Made by a program: the position numbers and the translations under genes | Notes under the pieces: generated by a model | What the model saw: the letters and a program-made list of their open reading frames with translations, nothing else | Database searches by the model: none | What the model was told of the DNA's origin: nothing | NCBI GenBank assembly: GCA_040954595.2 | Contig: CM082587.2 | Location: 11,966,001-12,030,000, forward strand | Direction: 5' to 3' | Origin: Balanoglossus misakiensis | Taxonomy: Eukaryota > Hemichordata | DNA length: 64,000 nucleotides | Shown here: positions 47,579 through 62,300 of the stretch, piece by piece | Numbering within the stretch: the stretch's first letter is position 1 | Layout: the number at the start of each line of letters is the position of its first letter

Positions 47579-48592
47579 ATGGAAGGTGTGGTGGAAAACG
47601 AACAGAGGTTTTGTACGACCAACGATTGGATGGTGCTACATATGGACTTCCACAAGTCATTGCCGGTTCCTAAACTCAGCTCTGAAGACTTTTACTTTAA
47701 ATCGAAATTGCAAATGAAGCTCCTTGGAATTTACAACGGGACAACGGAAAAGATGCATTGTTATGTATGGACAGAGCTCGATAGCAGAAAGTCTCCCGAT
47801 GAAGTTATTACCTGTCTAAATCACTTTTTTTATAACTCGGGTGTGACCAGCAGACATGCAGTTATTTACAGCGACAACTGCCGTGCCGAATTCAAGTGTG
47901 GGAAGTTAATGTTTTACTATGACTATCTGTTACGAAAGGGCGTGTTTCGACGAATTGACTATAAAACTCTTGTGGCTGGACACACGTACTCCACCTGTGA
48001 CCGAGTTTTTGCGTCCATTGAAAGGCATGCAAGTCGTTTCCAGAGTATAGAGACACCTCACGATTGGACATCTGTGATTCGAGGATCTTCTCTGAATGGG
48101 AACATTGGAGTTACGGAGATGACTCACAGAGACTTTTTCAATTATTCTGATTTCCTGAAAAATGAGTACGTTGTGCGTTATGCAGATACAAACAATGTAA
48201 CTTTTTACTACCAAGCCATGCACTATTTTAATTTTGGAGAAGGAGAAAGGCTTGATACCGACGGCAACCTCAGAACATTTAGTCATGCAGATAAAGTTTG
48301 GGTGAGAACATCTCTAGATCCAAGCGAGACCCCGATTGTAGTCGACTTTAGAAAGAAGAAGCAGAACCGGCGTTTACAAGATTGTACGCTGAACAAACTT
48401 TATCAGGAACGTCGACCACTGGCGAGCAAAGTTTGGCGGGATCTTCAGAGTTTAGCCAAAAATTACCTGTCTCCGGAGGCAATAGAATTTTATAGGAATC
48501 TACCGCTTCAGGAGAGTAGTGGCACCTCTGCAGACCCGTACGCCTTTCATGATGATGACGACGACGATGATGATGATATGGGCGGTGGTTGA
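47579..48592 (+). CDS. Transposase-like C-terminal RNase-H-like half, copy 3
   Basis: Same 337-residue protein as copies 1 and 2, with the three acidic-residue blocks and the poly-Asp tail intact. Confidence 0.72.
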   Translation: MEGVVENEQRFCTTNDWMVLHMDFHKSLPVPKLSSEDFYFKSKLQMKLLGIYNGTTEKMHCYVWTELDSRKSPDEVITCLNHFFYNSGVTSRHAVIYSDNCRAEFKCGKLMFYYDYLLRKGVFRRIDYKTLVAGHTYSTCDRVFASIERHASRFQSIETPHDWTSVIRGSSLNGNIGVTEMTHRDFFNYSDFLKNEYVVRYADTNNVTFYYQAMHYFNFGEGERLDTDGNLRTFSHADKVWVRTSLDPSETPIVVDFRKKKQNRRLQDCTLNKLYQERRPLASKVWRDLQSLAKNYLSPEAIEFYRNLPLQESSGTSADPYAFHDDDDDDDDDMGGG

Positions 48593-48692
48593 ACAAACTG
48601 TCCTTTTCATGACGACAGTGATTTTGGATATTTGATGTGCGTGCACAGTTTATATGTAATATTTTCACACGAACGAGTTTTGACTGAATTTG

Positions 48693-48698
48693 ATTAAA
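48693..48698 (+). terminator. Polyadenylation signal, C-half gene of cassette 3
   Basis: ATTAAA with a GT/T-rich downstream stretch. Confidence 0.55.
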
Positions 48699-48910
48699 GA
48701 ATGTACTCGATAATTAACAAATGTGCTGAATCGTGGTTATTATGTTGTTAATTTTTGTTTGTTTGTTTGTTTGTTTGTAAACAATTTCCGTTCATTCAAC
48801 TGGCTACAAAGTTGGATTTTTGTACTGGGAAGCGATAAACTCGCACATCAAAACCGGGGAGACTCGATCATTTTTCCCTGCAGGTAGCCTGAAAAGCACC
48901 CGGGCAGAGA

Positions 48911-48984
48911 TTACGTCATATATGGTCCACTTTAATACGAAATTATGCAAATGTGACATTTCACGGAAACGGCGTATATAAAAG
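48911..48984 (+). promoter_or_regulatory. SET gene promoter, cassette 3
   Basis: CRE-like site, octamer and TATA box conserved in order and spacing ahead of the ATG at 49076. Confidence 0.7.
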
Positions 48985-49075
48985 CGACCCTGGGCTATTG
49001 TTCGGAATGCGTCATCGACGAGAGAGTGACTGATAATTCTTCTACCTCGAGTCAACCATTCTGTATATACTGAAC

Positions 49076-50402
49076 ATGGCTAGCTGGCGCAGGAAGAGAC
49101 AAGGCAATGTGCGGTCTGTAATCAACGAACGGCACCGCTCAGTTCAGTGTCCCTTTCTTCAAAAGTGGATCGGTGAGCAATTGGTATTTTCAGGTCGTTC
49201 AGAGGATGAAGTCCAGTCCAGTACTGTATTTGAGAGCTACAAATGTTGGGTTGAAAACTATTCGTCGGCGGACAATCAAGTAATGATTATGGTTACTAAA
49301 GCTCGATTTTTCAAGGTGAGAATGATCGCATTTTTCTTCCCCCCCCCCCTCCCTCCCCCAAGGGACTCGTTTTCTGTCTCTTTTAAACCTGTAACTTAAC
49401 GAAAAGGAAGTTTTTCACATATCTCTTTGTTGACACTATAGCAATTTGGAGCGCGGATGCTTCAAGAGAATAGCGTTACCAAATCAAAGTCGGCCGGGGT
49501 TAATATTTATAGAGGTGTTCGTCTGAAAGCTGGTTCGCGAAGAATCTCAACGGGGAAACCTGAGCACAGTGTACTTCAGACCAGGGCAAGGGCATTTCTT
49601 GATGACGCCAGCGTGACCGTTCCGATCGAGGTAAGAATGGTGTTTTGTTTGGACTAGGACAATAGAACGTTGCAATGAGTGTGTCAATGGGTGTCCAAGT
49701 GCAAACGTGGTCGGCTTCTGTCCACAAATGCCATTAATTTTAGGCAGGATTTATAAAATTGTCAATGAAGAATACAAAAATGAAAAACAATAGTTAATAG
49801 CAAACGGGTAGGATTGCAAGGGCTTGTAAAACGGTACACACTGTACCAGGAAGTTTGCAACACTAATGAAGAATGTATATGATATATTTAGGTGAGAACT
49901 GTTCGCGATCGCCGGGACGCAGGACGGTGCGCGTTTTCGACGAGGGATCTTCAAGCCTGGAACGTCGTCTGCGAATACCGGGGCACGGTTATTAGCGTTG
50001 AAGAAGCTAGTCGGCGTGATGAACTTTACAGGGCAGAGGGGAAACGACCACGCATGTTTCATCTCTACATTGGAAAGAGACACGTTGTGTGAGTGTATCA
50101 CTTAGTCGAATATATGGTCATATATTGCAAAGCATCTGTCGAAATAGAAAACGTAATATTGTCTATATTTTCCTCATTAACGCAGCATTGACGGATACGA
50201 TGTCCCAGCCGGTGAAGAAAATTTAGCGGGCCTAATAAATCACAGTCAGCAGAACGCCAACTTGGTACCGGTTCGGATCGGAGAGCGCCTGGTTTTCTTT
50301 GCAACCAGGAATCTTTGTCAGGGAGTAGAGCTTTTGTATGATTACGGTGACGGGGGTGAAGAGGATTTCTTCAGTGGTTCTCAAACTTTTCCTGAAAATT
50401 AA
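49076..50402 (+). CDS. KMT5A-like SET-domain protein, 4 exons, copy 3
   Basis: Exons 49076-49315, 49442-49630, 49892-50088 and 50186-50402. Same 280-residue protein, with splice sites, LINHS and ELLYDYGD motifs preserved. Confidence 0.8.
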
Positions 50403-51310
50403 GGCATTAACACATCAACGCTTCGGGATGTCGTAACGGCGGCAAGGCGGGGGGGGGGGGGGGGGGGGCGTGAAAATGTTTGTATCAGGAACAAAATTCC
50501 CGTGCAAATCACCTTGATCCGGGTGGGTGGACTATTCGCGACAAATGTTGAAATCATACAAAGCATTTTACTTAATTAACCCATTTTTTTCATTTATTTG
50601 TTTACAGTTTACAACGTCATAGAGAAGTTGAACTAGAGACTGGATCAGCGTGGGTGACACCATAGTACACCAATGTTTTCTTCAGTTTGATTCAATTGTA
50701 ATTTAAAACTGAGATTGCCTAACGCTTTCCCAGATTTTTTTAACCACTGAGAAACTGTGGGTTTTTTTCTGGGTTTTGGTGCGAGGTGATCTCAGTCAGT
50801 GGTGTTAATTTAATTAATCATTTTCTTTTCCTATTTACGTCGACTGAAATGTATTTTGATAGGTGATAGTCATACCATAAAAAAATCTTACGGCGCGACT
50901 GCCAAAATGTACATTTATTTGTCCGTTCCAAGTTATTTTGTGTATGTGTGATGGGTGCCGGTGACTGTGCAGGGTTGATTTCCCTAGAGCGACTGTTATA
51001 TTCGTTTTCCAACGATGATGAATTTACATGTTATTTGCTTGGCATTTTGACGCAGAGACACTTCTGAAAACACAAACCTATTAATTATGCCACGGGTGTA
51101 AATTGATCACATTAAAAGAGGCTTTAGACGTTTGCCGCGAGCTCCTGGTGGGCAGAATCTTGTCAGCCCAAATTTGACTATAAGTACATAGCCAATGATG
51201 TGACGCTCTCCCACATCCTTCGCCGCGCCTTTTCGCTGATTTACAGCATCTTGCGTAAACACTGTCATTTGATCTTGCTTGGCAGAAGTCAACTTGCTCT
51301 ATACTACATT

Positions 51311-52620
51311 ATGGCGGCCAAGCTCAACTGCATATCAGATAATGCCAAGGAGCGTTTGAGAGGCATCCTCGCCAGAAGGAGTCGCGTTTCCGGTGACTGT
51401 GTGCTCTGGACGGGTGCAGCTTGTCGAAACGGCTATGGCTCTATTACGTTCAGAGATGAGAACACTCTAACCGCCTATGTCCATCACATTGCACTCCTAA
51501 TTAACGGAGTGCAATTGGTGGGCAGGCGGTTAGAGTGTTCTCATCTTTGCAACGAAAAGCTATGCATCCGCCCAGAGCACATTGTCCAGGAAACGCGACT
51601 CCTAAACATTTCACGAAAGACGTGCTTTAAATCCCCAAAAGGGGAGTGTCACCACGATCCCAGGTGCCTAAGGTGAGTAATCCTCTTCTCATTTGATATG
51701 TATTGTGTGACCCTGCAGTTGAAACGCTTTCATCAATAATTTGCGGCGCGTGGGTAATCTCGGTGTTATTGACAATGCAGCCGGCCCAAACATTTTTAAA
51801 TTAACACTGTTTCTGACTGTATTAACGAAATGTCCAATTTGCAAGTAGCCTATAGACAACCCTTTTGAATGAGTTTTGTCTCGTTGAGATTTTATACATA
51901 AGGAACAATCTAGATTTATTTTAGAAGACACTGTTCTTTTAAAACAGCTAGCATAATACAGCTAAATTTCGGAATTTCCGGACAATTTTCGGAATTCCTT
52001 TTAAATTTGAGAAATTTTTCATCAGATATAAGTGTTACTATTTATTGGACATGTTTTTATCATTGTTTACTTTTTAAGGTCATTCTCATCCCCCCCCCCC
52101 CCCCAAAAAAAAAGCCGCTTTAGGCTTCATGTTCAGTAAAAAATCTGGAAAGTTCAGCTGAATTTTACACTGATCACACATTTTTGGGAAGGTCTGGCGC
52201 AAAATAAAGGATGACAAATGTAAATCTAATGTCACATTTGTAAACCTCTAAGTATTGTACACTCATTCTATTAAGTATATGCAAATAGTACGGATAATTT
52301 TTTCGGAATGTGGAATTCCGAAATTAGTTCGGAACGTGTTAGCAGTGAAGAGATCACCACTGAGGGTTGGAAGGCCTTGCCAGAAATTAACGCGTAAAGT
52401 ACGCCCTCACAGGCCATGTAAACAAGGTCAAATAAGGCCGTCTGGCAAACGAATGATTAATTCAACGCGCCATTTGAGCCGAGCTGAGTTGGTCTGAGTT
52501 GCGTATCACACAGACTTAGGCTGAATGTCAGTGGAGTAACCAGTCCGTTTTAGATTTACCAATGATGTGAATTTAATTTCTTCACCCAGAAAAACAGAAC
52601 ACAACTTGTCTGCAACATGA
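51311..52620 (+). CDS. I-PpoI-like His-Me-finger endonuclease, 2 exons, copy 3
   Basis: Exon 1 is 51311-51672 and exon 2 is 52590-52620. Same protein as the other copies, with catalytic His78 and Asn99 and eight candidate zinc ligands. Confidence 0.75.
51454..51546. repeat. Nested inverted repeat in the endonuclease gene, copy 3
   Basis: Perfect 23-bp outer and 10-bp inner arms, as in cassettes 1 and 2. Confidence 0.95.
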
Positions 52621-52661
52621 TGCTGGAGGTGACACATGACAGAGAAGTGGATCCGCGTTGT

Positions 52662-52993
52662 CAACACAGATGCCAGCATTCAAAAGGGGAGTGCCACCTG
52701 CTAAAATCAACTCATCTGCTGTTGGCCCATTTTACCTGTGGCAACTGTTCAGAGGAGACAACGTTTATTCCGTGCAAGCCAACACGCAATGTTGGGGTCT
52801 ACCTGTCAACACAGATGCAAGCATTCATGTGAGTGAGTATCAGGACTGACCTTGTTTTGCTGAATAATTCATAATGCCTATTTTAGAATTCTTAGAGGCA
52901 TTTGGAGTTCATTGCCTGGTCAACCAAACTACACCCCTTAACAGCTGAAACAAAATGCGTATTGTGTTCATTCATTCATTGCTTCAATATATA
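52662..52993 (+). repeat. Relict satellite monomer, cassette 3
   Basis: Same diverged short-monomer homologue as in cassettes 1 and 2. Confidence 0.8.
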
Positions 52994-52994
52994 T

Positions 52995-53256
52995 AGGCAA
53001 CATGAGTATCAAGTAGCACTATTTGTTTACGATTGTATTCATGAAAACTTCCCACTAACAATTCCACAGTTAATATTGAACACATTTATCCAACAAGGTC
53101 AAAAGAAAAAGGGAATCTTCTGGTTCCAAAATACGCCACAAATGTGGGTCAACATACAGTGAAATATTATGGTGCTCAAATATGCAACATATCAAATCTG
53201 TCTCATCAAAGTCATGCTTTAAAAAAGAATTGAAAAGGTATTATTTATCCATTTGA
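52995..53256 (+). pseudogene. Decayed LINE reverse-transcriptase C-terminal fragment, cassette 3
   Basis: Same frameshifted fragment as in cassettes 1 and 2. Confidence 0.6.
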
Positions 53257-53307
53257 CTGCTGTATTTTCAGAAGGAAAACAAACTGAATTTGGTTTTTCA
53301 TGTACAA

Positions 53308-56300
53308 ATATTTTCTGTAAAATAGACATTTAATTGGCAAGCCGTCCTGCATCAATTATTAATTGTGTACATGCACTAAAGCGCCCTCACTGCTGGGTGT
53401 GTTGTATGGTCTTTAACCCTGTTTCAAATTAGAGTACTTTCTGCAATTTCAAGACAGATCTTACGTGCCATTGGAGAGCTCCATTGACTGGTCATTCATA
53501 CTGTTTTCATTCATTCATTGCGGCATCAATATATTTTATGTATTCTAGCCAAAGAGCTTGGCACCTGTTGAAATGAACTCATCTGCTGTGGGCCAGTTTA
53601 TTGGTGGCAGTTGAGCTGAGGAGAGCACCTTCCTTCCCGGCACGCCACCAAGTAAAGTTCCACGCCGCCCACCACAGATGCCAGCATTCATTCATGCGAG
53701 TGAGTGTAATTGCAAATTTGCCTATTCTAGATCTGTAATGGAAATGGAGAAAGTACCTTATATTTTCTGTAAAATAGACATTTAATTGGCAAGCCGTCCT
53801 GCATCAATTATTAATTGTGTACATGCACTAAAGCGCCCTCACTGCTGGGTGTGTTGTATGGTCTTTAACCCTGTTTCAAATTAGAGTACTTTCTGCAATT
53901 TCAAGACAGATCTTACGTGCCATTGGAGAGCTCCATTGACTGGTCATTCATACTGTTTTCATTCATTCATTGCGGCATCAATATATTTTATCTATTCTAG
54001 CCAAAGAGCTTGGCACCTGTTGAAATGAACTCATCTGCTGTGGGCCAGTTTATTGGTGGCAGTTGAGCTGAGGAGAGCACCTTCCTTCCCGGCACGCCAC
54101 CAAGTAAAGTTCCACGCCGCCCACCACAGATGCCAGCATTCATTCATGCGAGTGAGTGTAATTGCAAATTTGCCTATTCTAGAATTACGTGCCATTGGAG
54201 AGCTCCATTGACTGGTCATTCATACTGTTTTCATTCATTCATTGCGGCATCAATATATTTTATCTATTCTAGCCAAAGAGCTTGGCACCTGTTGAAATGA
54301 ACTCATCTGCTGTGGGCCAGTTTATTGGTGGCAGTTGAGCTGAGGAGAGCACCTTCCTTCCCGGCACGCCACCAAGTAAAGTTCCACGCCGCCCACCACA
54401 GATGCCAGCATTCATTCATGCGAGTGAGTGTAATTGCAAATTTGCCTATTCTAGATCTGTAATGGAAATGGAGAAAGTACCTTATATTTTCTGTAAAATA
54501 GACATTTAATTGGCAAGCCGTCCTGCATCAATTATGAATTGTGTACATGCACTAAAGCGCCCTCACTGCTGGGTGTGTTGTATGGTCTTTAACCCTGTTT
54601 CAAATTAGAGTACTTTCTGCAATTTCAAGACAGATCTTACGTGCCATTGGAGAGCTCCATTGACTGGTCATTCATACTGTTTTCATTCATTCATTGCGGC
54701 ATCAATATATTTTATCTATTCTAGCCAAAGAGCTTGGCACCTGTTGAAATGAACTCATCTGCTGTGGGCCAGTTTATTGGTGGCAGTTGAGCTGAGGAGA
54801 GCACCTTCCTTCCCGGCACGCCACCAAGTAAAGTTCCACGCCGCCCACCACAGATGCCAGCATTCATTCATGCGAGTGAGTGTAATTGCAAATTTGCCTA
54901 TTCTAGAATCTTACGTGCCATTGGAGAGCTCCATTGACTGGTCATTCATACTGTTTTCATTCATTCATTGCGGCATCAATATATTTTATCTATTCTAGCC
55001 AAAGAGCTTGGCACCTGTTGAAATGAACTCATCTGCTGTGGGCCAGTTTATTGGTGGCAGTTGAGCTGAGGAGAGCACCTTCCTTCCCGGCACGCCACCA
55101 AGTAAAGTTCCACGCCGCCCACCACAGATGCCAGCATTCATTCATGCGAGTGAGTGTAATTGCAAATTTGCCTATTCTAGATCTGTAATGGAAATGGAGA
55201 AAGTACCTTATATTTTCTGTAAAATAGACATTTAATTGGCAAGCCGTCCTGCATCAATTATTAATTGTGTACATGCACTAAAGCGCCCTCACTGCTGGGT
55301 GTGTTGTATGGTCTTTAACCCTGTTTCAAATTAGAGTACTTTCTGCAATTTCAAGACAGATCTTACGTGCCATTGGAGAGCTCCATTGACTGGTCATTCA
55401 TACTGTTTTCATTCATTCATTGCGGCATCAATATATTTTATCTATTCTAGCCAAAGAGCTTGGCACCTGTTGAAATGAACTCATCTGCTGTGGGCCAGTT
55501 TATTGGTGGCAGTTGAGCTGAGAAGAGCACCTTCCTTCCCGGCACGCCACCAAGTAAAGTTCCACGCCGCCCACCACAGATGCCAGCATTCATTCATGCG
55601 AGTGAGTGTAATTGCAAATTTGCCTATTCTAGATCTGTAATGGAAATGGAGAAAGTACCTTATATTTTCTGTAAAATAGACATTTAATTGGCAAGCCGTC
55701 CTGCATCAATTATGAATTGTGTACATGCACTAAAGCGCCCTCACTGCTGGGTGTGTTGTATGGTCTTTAACCCTGTTTCAAATTAGAGTACTTTCTGCAA
55801 TTTCAAGACAGATCTTACGTGCCATTGGAGAGCTCCATTGACTGGTCATTCATACTGTTTTCATTCATTCATTGCGGCATCAATATATTTTATCTATTCT
55901 AGCCAAAGAGCTTGGCACCTGTTGAAATGAACTCATCTGCTGTGGGCCAGTTTATTGGTGGCAGTTGAGCTGAGGAGAGCACCTTCCTTCCCGGCACGCC
56001 ACCAAGTAAAGTTCCACGCCGCCCACCACAGATGCCAGCATTCATTCATGCGAGTGAGTGTAATTGCAAATTTGCCTATTCTAGATCTGTAATGGAAATG
56101 GAGAAAGTACCTTATATTTTCTGTAAAATAGACATTTAATTGGCAAGCCGTCCTGCATCAATTATGAATTGTGTACATGCACTAAAGCGCCCTCACTGCT
56201 GGGTGTGTTGTATGGTCTTTAACCCTGTTTCAAATTAGAGTACTTTCTGCAATTTCAAGACAGATCTTACGTGCCATTGGAGAGCTCCATTGACTGGTCA

Positions 56301-59300
56301 TTCATACTGTTTTCATTCATTCATTGCGGCATCAATATATTTTATCTATTCTAGCCAAAGAGCTTGGCACCTGTTGAAATGAACTCATCTGCTGTGGGCC
56401 AGTTTATTGGTGGCAGTTGAGCTGAGGAGAGCACCTTCCTTCCCGGCACGCCACCAAGTAAAGTTCCACGCCGCCCACCACAGATGCCAGCATTCATTCA
56501 TGCGAGTGAGTGTAATTGCAAATTTGCCTATTCTAGATCTGTAATGGAAATGGAGAAAGTACCTTATATTTTCTGTAAAATAGACATTTAATTGGCAAGC
56601 CGTCCTGCATCAATTATGAATTGTGTACATGCACTAAAGCGCCCTCACTGCTGGGTGTGTTGTATGGTCTTTAACCCTGTTTCAAATTAGAGTACTTTCT
56701 GCAATTTCAAGACAGATCTTACGTGCCATTGGAGAGCTCCATTGACTGGTCATTCATACTGTTTTCATTCATTCATTGCGGCATCAATATATTTTATCTA
56801 TTCTAGCCAAAGAGCTTGGCACCTGTTGAAATGAACTCATCTGCTGTGGGCCAGTTTATTGGTGGCAGTTGAGCTGAGGAGAGCACCTTCCTTCCCGGCA
56901 CGCCACCAAGTAAAGTTCCACGCCGCCCACCACAGATGCCAGCATTCATTCATGCGAGTGAGTGTAATTGCAAATTTGCCTATTCTAGATCTGTAATGGA
57001 AATGGAGAAAGTACCTTATATTTTCTGTAAAATAGACATTTAATTGGCAAGCCGTCCTGCATCAATTATGAATTGTGTACATGCACTAAAGCGCCCTCAC
57101 TGCTGGGTGTGTTGTATGGTCTTTAACCCTGTTTCAAATTAGAGTACTTTCTGCAATTTCAAGACAGATCTTACGTGCCATTGGAGAGCTCCATTGACTG
57201 GTCATTCATACTGTTTTCATTCATTCATTGCGGCATCAATATATTTTATCTATTCTAGCCAAAGAGCTTGGCACCTGTTGAAATGAACTCATCTGCTGTG
57301 GGCCAGTTTATTGGTGGCAGTTGAGCTGAGAAGAGCACCTTCCTTCCCGGCACGCCACCAAGTAAAGTTCCACGCCGCCCACCACAGATGCCAGCATTCA
57401 TTCATGCGAGTGAGTGTAATTGCAAATTTGCCTATTCTAGAATCTTACGTGCCATTGGAGAGCTCCATTGACTGGTCATTCATACTGTTTTCATTCATTC
57501 ATTGCGGCATCAATATATTTTATCTATTCTAGCCAAAGAGCTTGGCACCTGTTGAAATGAACTCATCTGCTGTGGGCCAGTTTATTGGTGGCAGTTGAGC
57601 TGAGGAGAGCACCTTCCTTCCCGGGACGCCACCAAGTAAAGTTCCACGCCGCCCACCACAGATGCCAGCATTCATTCATGCGAGTGAGTGTAATTGCAAA
57701 TTTGCCTATTCTAGATTCTTACGTGCCATTGGAGAGCTCCATTGACTGGTCATTCATACTGTTTTCATTCATTCATTGCGGCATCAATATATTTTATCTA
57801 TTCTAGCCAAAGAGCTTGGCACCTGTTGAAATGAACTCATCTGCTGTGGGCCAGTTTATTGGTGGCAGTTGAGCTGAGGAGAGCACCTTCCTTCCCGGCA
57901 CGCCACCAAGTAAAGTTCCACGCCGCCCACCACAGATGCCAGCATTCATTCATGCGAGTGAGTGTAATTGCAAATTTGCCTATTCTAGATCTGTAATGGA
58001 AATGGAGAAAGTACCTTATATTTTCTGTAAAATAGACATTTAATTGGCAAGCCGTCCTGCATCAATTATTAATTGTGTACATGCACTAAAGCGCCCTCAC
58101 TGCTGGGTGTGTTGTATGGTCTTTAACCCTGTTTCAAATTAGAGTACTTTCTGCAATTTCAAGACAGATCTTACGTGCCATTGGAGAGCTCCATTGACTG
58201 GTCATTCATACTGTTTTCATTCATTCATTGCGGCATCAATATATTTTATCTATTCTAGCCAAAGAGCTTGGCACCTGTTGAAATGAACTCATCTGCTGTG
58301 GGCCAGTTTATTGGTGGCAGTTGAGCTGAGGAGAGCACCTTCCTTCCCGGCACGCCACCAAGTAAAGTTCCACGCCGCCCACCACAGATGCCAGCATTCA
58401 TTCATGCGAGTGAGTGTAATTGCAAATTTGCCTATTCTAGAATTACGTGCCATTGGAGAGCTCCATTGACTGGTCATTCATACTGTTTTCATTCATTCAT
58501 TGCGGCATCAATATATTTTATCTATTCTAGCCAAAGAGCTTGGCACCTGTTGAAATGAACTCATCTGCTGTGGGCCAGTTTATTGGTGGCAGTTGAGCTG
58601 AGGAGAGCACCTTCCTTCCCGGCACGCCACCAAGTAAAGTTCCACGCCGCCCACCACAGATGCCAGCATTCATTCATGCGAGTGAGTGTAATTGCAAATT
58701 TGCCTATTCTAGATCTGTAATGGAAATGGAGAAAGTACCTTATATTTTCTGTAAAATAGACATTTAATTGGCAAGCCGTCCTGCATCAATTATGAATTGT
58801 GTACATGCACTAAAGCGCCCTCACTGCTGGGTGTGTTGTATGGTCTTTAACCCTGTTTCAAATTAGAGTACTTTCTGCAATTTCAAGACAGATCTTACGT
58901 GCCATTGGAGAGCTCCATTGACTGGTCATTCATACTGTTTTCATTCATTCATTGCGGCATCAATATATTTTATCTATTCTAGCCAAAGAGCTTGGCACCT
59001 GTTGAAATGAACTCATCTGCTGTGGGCCAGTTTATTGGTGGCAGTTGAGCTGAGGAGAGCACCTTCCTTCCCGGCACGCCACCAAGTAAAGTTCCACGCC
59101 GCCCACCACAGATGCCAGCATTCATTCATGCGAGTGAGTGTAATTGCAAATTTGCCTATTCTAGATCTGTAATGGAAATGGAGAAAGTACCTTATATTTT
59201 CTGTAAAATAGACATTTAATTGGCAAGCCGTCCTGCATCAATTATGAATTGTGTACATGCACTAAAGCGCCCTCACTGCTGGGTGTGTTGTATGGTCTTT

Positions 59301-62300
59301 AACCCTGTTTCAAATTAGAGTACTTTCTGCAATTTCAAGACAGATCTTACGTGCCATTGGAGAGCTCCATTGACTGGTCATTCATACTGTTTTCATTCAT
59401 TCATTTCGGCATCAATATATTTTATCTATTCTAGCCAAAGAGCTTGGCACCTGTTGAAATGAACTCATCTGCTGTGGGCCAGTTTATTGGTGGCAGTTGA
59501 GCTGAGAAGAGCACCTTCCTTCCCGGCACGCCACCAAGTAAAGTTCCACGCCGCCCACCACAGATGCCAGCATTCATTCATGCGAGTGAGTGTAATTGCA
59601 AATTTGCCTATTCTAGAATCTTACGTGCCATTGGAGAGCTCCATTGACTGGTCATTCATACTGTTTTCATTCATTCATTGCGGCATCAATATATTTTATC
59701 TATTCTAGCCAAAGAGCTTGGCACCTGTTGAAATGAACTCATCTGCTGTGGGCCAGTTTATTGGTGGCAGTTGAGCTGAGGAGAGCACCTTCCTTCCCGG
59801 GACGCCACCAAGTAAAGTTCCACGCCGCCCACCACAGATGCCAGCATTCATTCATGCGAGTGAGTGTAATTGCAAATTTGCCTATTCTAGATTCTTACGT
59901 GCCATTGGAGAGCTCCATTGACTGGTCATTCATACTGTTTTCATTCATTCATTGCGGCATCAATATATTTTATCTATTCTAGCCAAAGAGCTTGGCACCT
60001 GTTGAAATGAACTCATCTGCTGTGGGCCAGTTTATTGGTGGCAGTTGAGCTGAGGAGAGCACCTTCCTTCCCGGCACGCCACCAAGTAAAGTTCCACGCC
60101 GCCCACCACAGATGCCAGCATTCATTCATGCGAGTGAGTGTAATTGCAAATTTGCCTATTCTAGATCTGTAATGGAAATGGAGAAAGTACCTTATATTTT
60201 CTGTAAAATAGACATTTAATTGGCAAGCCGTCCTGCATCAATTATTAATTGTGTACATGCACTAAAGCGCCCTCACTGCTGGGTGTGTTGTATGGTCTTT
60301 AACCCTGTTTCAAATTAGAGTACTTTCTGCAATTTCAAGACAGATCTTACGTGCCATTGGAGAGCTCCATTGACTGGTCATTCATACTGTTTTCATTCAT
60401 TCATTGCGGCATCAATATATTTTATCTATTCTAGCCAAAGAGCTTGGCACCTGTTGAAATGAACTCATCTGCTGTGGGCCAGTTTATTGGTGGCAGTTGA
60501 GCTGAGGAGAGCACCTTCCTTCCCGGCACGCCACCAAGTAAAGTTCCACGCCGCCCACCACAGATGCCAGCATTCATTCATGCGAGTGAGTGTAATTGCA
60601 AATTTGCCTATTCTAGAATTACGTGCCATTGGAGAGCTCCATTGACTGGTCATTCATACTGTTTTCATTCATTCATTGCGGCATCAATATATTTTATCTA
60701 TTCTAGCCAAAGAGCTTGGCACCTGTTGAAATGAACTCATCTGCTGTGGGCCAGTTTATTGGTGGCAGTTGAGCTGAGGAGAGCACCTTCCTTCCCGGCA
60801 CGCCACCAAGTAAAGTTCCACGCCGCCCACCACAGATGCCAGCATTCATTCATGCGAGTGAGTGTAATTGCAAATTTGCCTATTCTAGATCTGTAATGGA
60901 AATGGAGAAAGTACCTTATATTTTCTGTAAAATAGACATTTAATTGGCAAGCCGTCCTGCATCAATTATGAATTGTGTACATGCACTAAAGCGCCCTCAC
61001 TGCTGGGTGTGTTGTATGGTCTTTAACCCTGTTTCAAATTAGAGTACTTTCTGCAATTTCAAGACAGATCTTACGTGCCATTGGAGAGCTCCATTGACTG
61101 GTCATTCATACTGTTTTCATTCATTCATTGCGGCATCAATATATTTTATCTATTCTAGCCAAAGAGCTTGGCACCTGTTGAAATGAACTCATCTGCTGTG
61201 GGCCAGTTTATTGGTGGCAGTTGAGCTGAGGAGAGCACCTTCCTTCCCGGCACGCCACCAAGTAAAGTTCCACGCCGCCCACCACAGATGCCAGCATTCA
61301 TTCATGCGAGTGAGTGTAATTGCAAATTTGCCTATTCTAGATCTGTAATGGAAATGGAGAAAGTACCTTATATTTTCTGTAAAATAGACATTTAATTGGC
61401 AAGCCGTCCTGCATCAATTATTAATTGTGTACATGCACTAAAGCGCCCTCACTGCTGGGTGTGTTGTATGGTCTTTAACCCTGTTTCAAATTAGAGTACT
61501 TTCTGCAATTTCAAGACAGATCTTACGTGCCATTGGAGAGCTCCATTGACTGGTCATTCATACTGTTTTCATTCATTCATTGCGGCATCAATATATTTTA
61601 TCTATTCTAGCCAAAGAGCTTGGCACCTGTTGAAATGAACTCATCTGCTGTGGGCCAGTTTATTGGTGGCAGTTGAGCTGAGAAGAGCACCTTCCTTCCC
61701 GGCACGCCACCAAGTAAAGTTCCACGCCGCCCACCACAGATGCCAGCATTCATTCATGCGAGTGAGTGTAATTGCAAATTTGCCTATTCTAGATCTGTAA
61801 TGGAAATGGAGAAAGTACCTTATATTTTCTGTAAAATAGACATTTAATTGGCAAGCCGTCCTGCATCAATTATGAATTGTGTACATGCACTAAAGCGCCC
61901 TCACTGCTGGGTGTGTTGTATGGTCTTTAACCCTGTTTCAAATTAGAGTACTTTCTGCAATTTCAAGACAGATCTTACGTGCCATTGGAGAGCTCCATTG
62001 ACTGGTCATTCATACTGTTTTCATTCATTCATTGCGGCATCAATATATTTTATCTATTCTAGCCAAAGAGCTTGGCACCTGTTGAAATGAACTCATCTGC
62101 TGTGGGCCAGTTTATTGGTGGCAGTTGAGCTGAGGAGAGCACCTTCCTTCCCAGCACGCCACCAAGTAAAGTTCCACGCCGCCCACCACAGATGCCAGCA
62201 TTCATTCATGCGAGTGAGTGTAATTGCAAATTTGCCTATTCTAGATCTGTAATGGAAATGGAGAAAGTACCTTATATTTTCTGTAAAATAGACATTTAAT

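Larger units (their letters stand above)
45162..53307. mobile_element. Gene cassette, copy 3
   Basis: Matches cassette 1 including the 20-G and C15-A9 tracts, which differ in cassette 2. It therefore belongs to the same position of the super-repeat as cassette 1. Confidence 0.5.
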